From positions 62,001 through 126,000 of the forward strand of contig JAWXUM010000001.1 of the NCBI GenBank assembly GCA_044432645.1: a stretch of DNA of 64,000 nt. The letters run 5' to 3'. Made by a program: the position numbers and the translations under genes. Origin of the DNA: SIG603 sp044432645 (GTDB lineage Bacteria; Bacillota; Clostridia; Oscillospirales; Acutalibacteraceae). Below are positions 8,041-15,228 of this stretch, in pieces (position 1 is the first letter of the stretch; every line of letters starts with the position of its first letter). Below the pieces are notes generated by a model that was not told the origin of the DNA, did not search any database, and was given only the letters and a program-made list of their open reading frames with translations.

Positions 8041-9129
8041 TTAGTTTTTGTAAACAAGTACTAGACCAGAACTTTGGTAAACTTGAGCAACTTCTAGTAA
8101 ATCCATACCAGCTGAGTTAGCTGAAATTAAGTTTGAAACCCATGTTACACCAAAATCAACATCGCCATTGTAAACAGCTGTTGTTTCGCCGATGTCACCA
8201 CCACCAGAAATGATAGTTACATCTAGACCGTAATCGTCATAGTATCCAAGTTCAAGTGCTACATAGTAACCCATGAATTGTGCTTGTGGTAACCATTTTA
8301 ATTGGATAGAAACTTCTGATTGTTCTACTTCTCCAATTTCAGCAGTTAAGAATGAAGCATCATATAATTCTTCTGCTGTCATATCTGCTAAAGCTGTAAC
8401 TGCGTCTGGGTCGTCAAAAGTTAAGTAATTTTGTGCAAGTTCAAGTGTTTGAGCCATAGCGTCTGCATCAATGTAGCCGTAATCAGTAACTGTGTTACCA
8501 GATGTATCAGTTGTTACAAGTTTTGCAACTTCTTCAGCCATGTATAATTGGTGGTCAGAAGATACTGAAGAACCGTAGTTATATACGATTTCTGCTGCTT
8601 CTTCTGGGTTTTCAACTGCATATGCCCAACCCTCTAATGAAGCTTGTACAAAAGCTGCAACAGTGTTTGGGTTTTCTTCTGCAAATTCTGATGTACAGAA
8701 GATGTTATCTTCAAGCATTGCAACGCCTTCTTCATTCATAGAGATATAGCTAACTGTATCTCCATAGCCATAACCACCGTCATAGTCGTTAATAACAAGA
8801 CCTAACTCATTGTAAGTCATAGCTGATGCTAATGTGACTGTGTCATTGTCAAATCCGTCCATGTCAAAGTCTTGAGATAGATAAGTTGTTGGTAGGTCGT
8901 ATTTAGCTAGAAGTGCTAAAATTTCGTATTCATTACCAAGACCCCAGTTACCAACTGTGCCAGCTTCTGAAGCTGCTGTAATAATCTCTTCGTTTGTGAG
9001 TTCATCTGTTGATACAGATGTATCAGCTGATGTGTCGTCTGTGCTTGTTGTGTCTTCTGATGAGCAAGCTGTAAAGCTTGTTGCAAGCATTAGCGCTGCT
9101 AATACTGCTGCTAGTTTTTTCATTTTCAT
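8041..9129 (-). CDS. ABC substrate-binding lipoprotein, NMT1/THI5-like, circularly permuted
   Basis: 362 residues. A lipoprotein signal ends at Cys22 (TSFTAC), followed by a Ser/Thr/Asp-rich linker to about residue 45. The body is an NMT1-type periplasmic-binding fold, but its parts are out of order. Residues 55-260 (from GNWGLGNEYEILALL on) match what is normally the middle and C-terminal part. Residues 272-362 (from VSIQLKWLPQAQFMGYYVAL to SGLVLVYKN) match what is normally the N-terminal third, beginning right after the signal peptide. A linker at about 262-271 joins the old C- and N-termini; the new ends fall near SGLVLVYK/VGNWG, where the chain normally crosses between lobes. No part of the domain appears missing. 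Upstream lie two permeases and an ATPase of the same importer. NMT1-type proteins bind pyrimidine-like and other small ligands; a pyrimidine or its breakdown product is the inferred cargo. Confidence 0.88.
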   Translation of the reverse strand: MKMKKLAAVLAALMLATSFTACSSEDTTSTDDTSADTSVSTDELTNEEIITAASEAGTVGNWGLGNEYEILALLAKYDLPTTYLSQDFDMDGFDNDTVTLASAMTYNELGLVINDYDGGYGYGDTVSYISMNEEGVAMLEDNIFCTSEFAEENPNTVAAFVQASLEGWAYAVENPEEAAEIVYNYGSSVSSDHQLYMAEEVAKLVTTDTSGNTVTDYGYIDADAMAQTLELAQNYLTFDDPDAVTALADMTAEELYDASFLTAEIGEVEQSEVSIQLKWLPQAQFMGYYVALELGYYDDYGLDVTIISGGGDIGETTAVYNGDVDFGVTWVSNLISANSAGMDLLEVAQVYQSSGLVLVYKN

Positions 9130-9187
9130 AATAATTTCCTTTCATTATTAAATATATAATCAATACTAATTTAGTATGTGATTTCAA

Positions 9188-9994
9188 TTAATTTTTACGA
9201 TTTTTTAAGCATATTCCTTGTACTAACATTAATATTCCATACATAACAACTCCAATTACACAAGCTACTGCTATGTAAGCCCAAGCTGATGCGTATTGCG
9301 CTATAAGAATATTCTCACGAATTTGTCTGCCAACTCCTGTAATATATTCTGCAAAATATTCTGATACTAATGTACTAATTACACTTATTGGAACACTTAC
9401 TCGAAGTGCTATAAAAATATATGGTATGCTGTTAGGAAAACGAAGTTTTAATAAAACTGTCATTTTATTACAAGCGTAAGATTTCATTAAATCTTCTGAA
9501 AAAGGTTTAAGTTCGTTAAGACCCCTGTATGCATTTACACTCATTGAGGCTGTACACATAAGCATTACCACTAAAATTTTACCTACATAACTCCTAACCT
9601 CTGCACTAGAACTTACATCTGTTGTCCAGTTTGCAATTGCTGGTGCTAAAGCTACTATTGGAATTGCATTGAATATTGAAACTACTGAAAGTCCACCAAC
9701 ACCATAGGTTTTGAAAAATGTTGCAACAAGTGCTACCAAATATCCTAAGATAGAACCCAATATAAGCCCTGGAATTGCAACTTTCACTGTTGCCATTGCG
9801 TTTGTCAACATTTTTTCGCCATTTGCTGTAATGATAGCAAGAATTTTACTTGGAATAGGTAAAATAAATGAATCTGTATTAAATATAATATGTAAAATCT
9901 CATTTTCCCAAAGTAGAAATATAATAACTCCAAAGGCTAACGGATATACAAATGAACTTATTTTATCCCATGAAAATTTTTTTATAAAATTCAT
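9188..9994 (-). CDS. ABC importer permease (SsuC/TauC/ThiX type), second of pair
   Basis: 268 residues with about six hydrophobic segments and the binding-protein-dependent transport signature region around NAYRGLNELKPFSEDLMKSYAC, read here as an EAA-like loop (core SYACNKMTVLLKLRFPNSIP). It pairs with the permease just upstream; the two reading frames overlap by ATGA, which points to translational coupling. An AGGTGG site precedes its ATG. It would form the membrane pore for the NMT1-type binding protein encoded 58 bp downstream. Confidence 0.9.
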   Translation of the reverse strand: MNFIKKFSWDKISSFVYPLAFGVIIFLLWENEILHIIFNTDSFILPIPSKILAIITANGEKMLTNAMATVKVAIPGLILGSILGYLVALVATFFKTYGVGGLSVVSIFNAIPIVALAPAIANWTTDVSSSAEVRSYVGKILVVMLMCTASMSVNAYRGLNELKPFSEDLMKSYACNKMTVLLKLRFPNSIPYIFIALRVSVPISVISTLVSEYFAEYITGVGRQIRENILIAQYASAWAYIAVACVIGVVMYGILMLVQGICLKNRKN

Positions 9995-10821
9995 TTATTT
10001 TCCACCTTTCTTTTTTTTCTAACTTTGCTACCACACACTTGTTTTTGAATTAATCCTATTAATGTAAAACTCATAACTCCAATAAAGGCACTTAAGAAAA
10101 CGATTTGCCAAAATACATATCTTGTCATAGCTCCTTTTAGTGATTGAGATAACAGAACACCTAAACCAGAGTCACCTTGTAGTGTGTCAACAAGTATTGA
10201 AGCTGTAATAGCCATTGGTGCTGAAATCTTTAAACCAGTAAAGAAATAAGGAAGCGATGATGGAATTAATGTTTTTGTATAAAGTTGAAACTTTGTTGCT
10301 GCGTATGAGAACATAAGTTCATGTTTTTCTTTTTCTACTGCTTGAAAACCAGCTAGTGTGTTTGTTGCTACTGGGTAGAATGTCAAAATAGCTGCAATTA
10401 CTATACGGCTTTGTGTAATGTCGCCCGTAATAGCGTTTATGATAGGTGCCATACCTAAAATTGGAATCATTTGTATAAGCATTAAGTAAGGGAACGCAAT
10501 TTTTTCAACTATTCTACTTAAGTTCATAAGTAAAGCTAAAATAAAACCTAATATTGTACCTATTGCAAAACCGATACCTGCTCTTGATAACGTAGCACCT
10601 GCGTTCACTAAAACCATTTGTATGGCAGTTTGAGTACCATTTATTTTACTTGTACTAAAAACTGACTGAATTATACATACTAAACTTGGCAAAACATTTT
10701 CTGGTGTTCTTTCGGTAGCTGCAACATAAACAGCACATACTTCCCAAATGATTATTAAAGCTGCAACCCAAATAAATGTTACAAAGCCTTTTGACGTGGT
10801 TATTTTTTTAATTTTTTCCAT
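9991..10821 (-). CDS. ABC importer permease (SsuC/TauC/ThiX type), first of pair
   Basis: 276 residues from the ATG at 10821, which has a well-placed AAGGAGC ribosome binding site. An earlier in-frame start at 10857 would overlap the ATPase gene and lacks such a site. About six membrane helices are visible; the cytoplasmic EAA-like loop contains ELMFSYAATKFQLYTKTLIP. It forms a heterodimer candidate with the following permease, so the importer would have two different membrane subunits and one ATPase. Confidence 0.9.
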   Translation of the reverse strand: MEKIKKITTSKGFVTFIWVAALIIIWEVCAVYVAATERTPENVLPSLVCIIQSVFSTSKINGTQTAIQMVLVNAGATLSRAGIGFAIGTILGFILALLMNLSRIVEKIAFPYLMLIQMIPILGMAPIINAITGDITQSRIVIAAILTFYPVATNTLAGFQAVEKEKHELMFSYAATKFQLYTKTLIPSSLPYFFTGLKISAPMAITASILVDTLQGDSGLGVLLSQSLKGAMTRYVFWQIVFLSAFIGVMSFTLIGLIQKQVCGSKVRKKRKVENK

Positions 10822-10843
10822 AAGCTTTGCTCCTTTTTTTATA

Positions 10844-11629
10844 TTATATACCCTCAAAGCTATTTCTAACTTTTGCTACTAAGTCGGTAAATTCTTTTGT
10901 GTTTTTCATTTCTTGAGTTCTTGGTCTTGGAAGTGTAACATCTATAATTGCTGAAAGTCTGCCAGGATGAGGAGATAGAACACAAATTCTATCAGACAAG
11001 AAAACTGACTCTGCTATATTATGTGTTACAAAAGCAATTGTTTTGTTTGTTTTTCTCCAAATTTTAAGTAAATCTTCGTGCAATTTCTCTCTTGTAAATT
11101 CATCCAAAGCTGAGAATGGTTCATCCATTAAAAGAATTTCAGGTTTAATCGCTAAAGCTCTTGCTATACCAACTCTTTGCTGCATACCACCTGAAAGCTC
11201 CCTTGGATACGCATCTTTGAAATCTGTAAGTCCTACAAGCTCAAGCATTTGCATTGCTTTTTGCTCTCTTTCAGCTTTTGGAATTTTCATTATTTCTAAT
11301 GGAAGCATTACATTTTTGAGAACTGTTCGCCAGTCATATAAAACAGCACTTTGAAAAACTATACCATATCTTTGTTTTAGCCTTGCTTCTTTTGGACTTT
11401 CTCCACCGACTGTTATTTCACCTGATGTTGGCTTTAATAAGTCTGCCATTATACGAAGTAAAGTTGTTTTACCACAGCCAGAAGGCCCGAGCAAAGAAAC
11501 AAACTCACCTTTTTGTATATCTATGCTTACATTTGTTAAAGCTGTTACTTCTTTATCTTCTGTTTTGTAAACCATACCAATATCTTTTAGCATTATTTCT
11601 ACATTTGTGTTTACTTTAGTTTCTGACAT
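10844..11629 (-). CDS. ABC importer ATPase (SsuB/TauB/ThiZ type)
   Basis: 261 residues with a complete ATP-binding cassette: Walker A GPSGCGKTTL, Q-loop FQSAVLYDW, signature LSGGMQQR, Walker B ILLMDEPFSALD, and the switch His in FVTHN. It is the first gene of the pyrimidine cluster. The ATG follows AGGAGATGAAATAGT, only about 20 nt after the T-run of an attenuator-like hairpin. It would power uptake through the two permeases that follow. Closest families are nitrate/sulfonate/taurine and hydroxymethylpyrimidine importers; the neighbours argue for a pyrimidine-related cargo. Confidence 0.93.
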   Translation of the reverse strand: MSETKVNTNVEIMLKDIGMVYKTEDKEVTALTNVSIDIQKGEFVSLLGPSGCGKTTLLRIMADLLKPTSGEITVGGESPKEARLKQRYGIVFQSAVLYDWRTVLKNVMLPLEIMKIPKAEREQKAMQMLELVGLTDFKDAYPRELSGGMQQRVGIARALAIKPEILLMDEPFSALDEFTREKLHEDLLKIWRKTNKTIAFVTHNIAESVFLSDRICVLSPHPGRLSAIIDVTLPRPRTQEMKNTKEFTDLVAKVRNSFEGI

Positions 11630-11650
11630 ACTATTTCATCTCCTAATTTT

Positions 11651-11692
11651 AAAAAAACAGACAATGGAACCATCTGACTCCATTGTCTGTTT
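11651..11692 (-). promoter_or_regulatory. Attenuator-like terminator hairpin in the pyrimidine-cluster leader
   Basis: A perfect 14-bp stem (AAACAGACAATGGA with TCCATTGTCTGTTT) and a 10-base loop, followed on the minus strand by seven T. This is a good intrinsic terminator, but it lies about 20 nt before the ribosome binding site of the first gene and downstream of the promoter, so it must be read through or disrupted for expression. Its stem and loop closely resemble a second hairpin at 11731-11764. Confidence 0.7.
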
Positions 11693-11730
11693 TAAATATT
11701 ATTTAATTATAAACTCGTAACATATAAAAG

Positions 11731-11764
11731 AAGACAATGAAATCACCATCGACTTCATTGTCTT
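11731..11764 (-). promoter_or_regulatory. Upstream hairpin resembling the leader attenuator
   Basis: An 11-bp perfect stem (AAGACAATGAA with TTCATTGTCTT) around a 12-base loop. On the minus strand both leader hairpins share AGACAATG at the base of the stem and GUC(A)GAUGGU in the loop. The match in loop as well as stem suggests a repeated recognition element for a protein or ligand, not two unrelated folds. Confidence 0.6.
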
Positions 11765-11800
11765 TTATATTGTTATATTTTTTCTTGATTTGATATTCAA

Positions 11801-11828
11801 AGTATACCACAGCACAACACACAGGTCA
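11801..11828 (-). promoter_or_regulatory. Sigma-A promoter of the pyrimidine cluster
   Basis: On the minus strand TTGACC and TATACT are separated by 16 bp. The start would lie near 11794 and give a leader of about 165 nt that contains both hairpins. This is the best promoter match between the cluster and the divergent pepT. Confidence 0.65.
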
Positions 11829-12060
11829 ACAATAAAATATTTTTTTGACATTTTGTACCTTTATCATTCTTTTGTCATAAAAATTAATGTGCATTTTTAT
11901 ACTAAATATACAAATAATATAAAAATTAATTAGCATTTGAACAATTAGTGTGCTGATAACCATATGCTATAGCACAATATAAGCGTATGAATTCTAGCAT
12001 GAATAGTAAATATATGTGTTGTTTTATAAAATCACACAAAGTTAATGTTTTAACGCACTG
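11829..12060. other. AT-rich spacer between divergent units
   Basis: Together with the leader hairpins and promoters this fills the 500 bp between the importer ATPase and pepT. I see no reading frame with a ribosome binding site, no tRNA and no strong fold in this part. It may hold regulator sites that I cannot define. Confidence 0.4.
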
Positions 12061-12099
12061 AAATTTACTATAGATATTTTGCATTTATTATGTTATAAT
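12061..12099 (+). promoter_or_regulatory. pepT promoter with shared upstream motif
   Basis: An extended -10 (TGTTATAAT, hexamer at 12094-12099) lacks a good -35 hexamer at 17 bp. Upstream is AAATTTACTATAGA. The same 14 bases stand at exactly the same distance (33 bp from first base to -10) in front of ppdK at 61990-62028. Confidence 0.55.
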
Positions 12100-12130
12100 T
12101 ATAAAAAATTATTTTTGGAGGATTAATTAT

Positions 12131-13345
12131 ATGGAATTATTAGAACGATTTTTAAAGTACACATCAATTAATACACAATGCGACAGAAACAGCAAGGCTA
12201 TACCTACTAATCAAAATGAATTTATTATAGCTAATGTTATTGCAGACGAACTTAAAGAATTAGGAATTGAAGTTACAGTTAACGAGCATGCTCATGTTTA
12301 TGGCAAACTGCCTGCAACACCTGGTTATGAGGATAAAATGCCAATTGGATTTATAGCTCATATGGATACTTCGCCAGACTTTAGTGGCGAATGTGTTAAA
12401 CCTCAAATTATTGAAAATTATCAAGGTCAAGATGTTAAACTTGGCGATACAGACAGAGTTTTATCTGCAGAAAAATTTCCAAACCTTAAAGATTACATAG
12501 GAAGAACTTTAATTACAACAGACGGCACTACTCTACTAGGAGCTGACGACAAAGCTGGTGTTGCTGAAATCGTAGAGCTTGCTAAAATTTTGGTAACAAA
12601 CAACATTCCACATGGTCAAGTTTCCTTAGGCTTTACACCTGACGAAGAGGGTGGCGACGGTATATCTGTATTTAATGTAGAAGAATTTGGCGCAACTGTC
12701 GCTTATACTTGTGACGGTTCTACTGAGGGTGAAGTTGAATATGAAAACTTTAACGCTGCTACTGTTTTAGTAAATATTGAAGGCTTTAACGTTCATCCTG
12801 GTAGTGCAAAAGACACTATGATTAATGCTTCATTAGTTGCTATGGAGTTTAACTCTATGTTACCTAGTTTAGAAGTACCAAGCCATACAGAAGATTTTGA
12901 AGGGTTTTATCACCTTTGTGAAATGAGTGGCGACAATGAAAAAGCTAAACTTTTTTACATAGTTCGTGACCACGATATTACTTTGTACGAGGGAAAAATT
13001 AAAACCGTAAAACTTATTGAAAAAGTTATGAATGAAAAATATGGAGTTGGAACAGTTACTCTTGAAATTATACCTAGCTATAGAAATATGAAAGAAAAAG
13101 TTGAGCCACATATGCATTTAATTGACAACGCTAAAAAAGCTATAGCAATGGCTGGTCTTGAACCAGAAACAAAAGCTATTAGAGGTGGAACAGACGGAGC
13201 TGCTTTATCTTACAAAGGTTTACCTTGTCCAAACCTTGGAACTGGTGGTCAAGCATTCCACGGCCCTTATGAGCATATAACTTTAGAGGGTATGGAAATT
13301 TCTACTCAAATTATTTTAAATATCGTAAAAAATTACGCTAAATAA
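12131..13345 (+). CDS. pepT: Peptidase T (tripeptide aminopeptidase)
   Basis: 404 residues, the usual length. Zinc-site motifs of the M20B family are present: GFIAHMDTSPDFSG, the bridging Asp in LGADDKAGVAEI, and FTPDEEGGDG for the catalytic Glu; near the C-terminus RGGTDGAALSYKGLP and GGQAFHGPYE complete the site. It removes the N-terminal residue of tripeptides in the cytoplasm. A GGAGG site lies 9 bp before the ATG. It is a single-gene unit with its own promoter and a strong terminator. Confidence 0.95.
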   Translation: MELLERFLKYTSINTQCDRNSKAIPTNQNEFIIANVIADELKELGIEVTVNEHAHVYGKLPATPGYEDKMPIGFIAHMDTSPDFSGECVKPQIIENYQGQDVKLGDTDRVLSAEKFPNLKDYIGRTLITTDGTTLLGADDKAGVAEIVELAKILVTNNIPHGQVSLGFTPDEEGGDGISVFNVEEFGATVAYTCDGSTEGEVEYENFNAATVLVNIEGFNVHPGSAKDTMINASLVAMEFNSMLPSLEVPSHTEDFEGFYHLCEMSGDNEKAKLFYIVRDHDITLYEGKIKTVKLIEKVMNEKYGVGTVTLEIIPSYRNMKEKVEPHMHLIDNAKKAIAMAGLEPETKAIRGGTDGAALSYKGLPCPNLGTGGQAFHGPYEHITLEGMEISTQIILNIVKNYAK

Positions 13346-13369
13346 ATTCAAAAAACTTTAGTTATAAGC

Positions 13370-13414
13370 AAAACAACAGACGGAACGACTAATGTTCGTT
13401 CCGTCTGTTGTTTT
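13370..13414. terminator. Bidirectional terminator between pepT and the fusion gene
   Basis: A perfect 19-bp stem starting AAAACAACAGACGGAACGA, 7-base loop, with A-run before and T-run after, so it can end transcription from both convergent genes. Confidence 0.9.
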
Positions 13415-13431
13415 ATCACATTCATTGAATT

Positions 13432-15198
13432 TCAAGCCATTGTTTCAAGCATTTTTAAAGAAACTTGATACGGACATTCTTTATTTTCTAACCAATTAAT
13501 AGCTTCAACTAACATATATTTACCCATTCTAGCAACTTCATTACCAGAACTACCGGCGATATGCGGAGTTAAAAATACATTATCTAAATCTTCAAAAGCG
13601 TTTCTTTGGTGATTGTTTTCATCAATCATAACATCAAGTACAGCTGTTCTTGTAAGATTGTCATTTAACGCTTTAATTAAATCGGCTTCAACAACTTGTG
13701 CACCTCTACCAGTATTTATAAAAGTCGAATTGTCTTTCATTAAAGTAAAATGTTTGTAGTTTAAAAGACCTACGGTGCTAGGTAAGTTAGCTATATGATT
13801 TGAAATTACTTGACAACTTTCAAAAATTTCTTCTAAACTTGCACGTTTTGCACCTATTTGGTCTAACACTTCGTCACTAGCAAAAGGATCGTAAGCTAAA
13901 ACTTCTATATCATAATTTTGCAGTCTTTCGCACACCATTTTACCAATCATGCCTACTCCTAAAACGCCTACTTTTATATTATAATTACCAGACCCTAAAA
14001 AAGCGTAATTTTTAGAAGTTTCTCTCCCCTTTGTTTTATATAAATAACTAGATTGATAAAACCCTTTACTAGCCAAAACAATTTGCGCAATTGTATATTC
14101 AACAACAGGTATTGCGTTAGCAGCCCATGCACTAAAAACTTTAACATCACAATGCAAGAAAGGTCTAGCAAATTTTTGAACTGAACCAGCTGCATAAAAT
14201 ACTGATTTTAAATTCGGTAAATACTCTTTAATTTCGTCTTCTGAAAAACTAATCATTCCCCAAGTAGAGAAAATAACTTCAGCTTTTTTTAAAACTGCGA
14301 GATGATTATTTATAGTTTTAGTTGTGATAATTTCATTATAAATCAAAAAATTGTTTTCAATTTCAGCTCTAGTTTTATCATCATAAATTTCAAATAATCT
14401 ATCCATATTACTCATGTAAACAGCAAGTGTTTTAGTAACCGGTTTTTCAGTAAAATTTATTAACTCATCTAAAGCTTTACAGTCTAGTTCGAAATTATTT
14501 ATCTTATCGTCTAGTACAAACTCTAAAATCAAATTTACGCTTACTCCTTTTTTATAAATAGTTTTTAAATATTGCTTCCAGTTTGATATAGCAGTACTTA
14601 ACAAATGACGTTCGTTACCTTTTGTCCACGCAAACACATGCATGTTTATTATAAATGGTGCTAAAAGCTTTATTTCTTCTATTTGTTCGTCAAAAGTAAC
14701 GTCGGGATTGGGTTGCCAATAACATGCCACATTTTCTTTATTAATTGCATTAATTAGCTTATATGCACTTTCTTTTGTTTGCGTAAGCGTGCCACGATGG
14801 TATTCGAAAGCTATAATAACATTTTCTTTTTCTGCTAAATCTGCACAATTTTGAAACACTTTTACAAGATTTATGAATTCTTTTTCAGAATAATTTTCTA
14901 TAGTTTTATCCCCAGCCCAAACTCTAATAACTTTAACGCCTAAAGCGACTGCAGTATTCAAAACAATATCAAAATCATTTGTTAATCCACGGAAATAAGA
15001 ACCGTAAGAAGTTATCGATATATTATTTTGTTGACATTTCAACTTTACTTCTTCTGCCTTTTTGAAATCACCTACAGGTATATGTACATCTGATCCCCAT
15101 TCTATAGCATTTAAATCATTTTTGACTGCCAAATTTATAATTTCATCAACATTTAAATGTCTAAATGTTACAGAAGTTAAAGCTTTTAAAGCTATCAT
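13432..15198 (-). CDS. Fusion of a sugar-isomerase-like TIM barrel and a D-2-hydroxyacid dehydrogenase
   Basis: 588 residues in two full domains. Residues 1 to about 262 are an AP-endonuclease-2/xylose-isomerase-like barrel with metal-site candidates AFEYHRG, HVFAW and LILEFVLDD. Residues about 265-588 are a D-isomer-specific 2-hydroxyacid dehydrogenase: NAD site VGVLGVGMIGK, catalytic Arg in NTGRGAQV, Glu in VMIDENN and His in LTPHIAGSS. The first domain usually epimerises or isomerises sugars or keto-sugars and the second reduces 2-keto acids or oxidises hydroxy acids, so the pair may channel a sugar-acid intermediate. The substrate is unknown. A GAGGTG site precedes the start, 30 bp after the LCP gene. 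No frameshift or repeat marks the junction, so it looks like a true fusion. Confidence 0.85.
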   Translation of the reverse strand: MIALKALTSVTFRHLNVDEIINLAVKNDLNAIEWGSDVHIPVGDFKKAEEVKLKCQQNNISITSYGSYFRGLTNDFDIVLNTAVALGVKVIRVWAGDKTIENYSEKEFINLVKVFQNCADLAEKENVIIAFEYHRGTLTQTKESAYKLINAINKENVACYWQPNPDVTFDEQIEEIKLLAPFIINMHVFAWTKGNERHLLSTAISNWKQYLKTIYKKGVSVNLILEFVLDDKINNFELDCKALDELINFTEKPVTKTLAVYMSNMDRLFEIYDDKTRAEIENNFLIYNEIITTKTINNHLAVLKKAEVIFSTWGMISFSEDEIKEYLPNLKSVFYAAGSVQKFARPFLHCDVKVFSAWAANAIPVVEYTIAQIVLASKGFYQSSYLYKTKGRETSKNYAFLGSGNYNIKVGVLGVGMIGKMVCERLQNYDIEVLAYDPFASDEVLDQIGAKRASLEEIFESCQVISNHIANLPSTVGLLNYKHFTLMKDNSTFINTGRGAQVVEADLIKALNDNLTRTAVLDVMIDENNHQRNAFEDLDNVFLTPHIAGSSGNEVARMGKYMLVEAINWLENKECPYQVSLKMLETMA

Positions 15199-15228
15199 AT
15201 ATACACCTCAATTTTATTAATTAAAAGT

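Noticed and set aside
11651..11764. Leader hairpins as a known riboswitch (mini-ykkC guanidine-II, PyrR site) or ANTAR target
   Set aside because: Loop sequences and sizes do not match those consensus patterns; kept only as a candidate element of unknown class.
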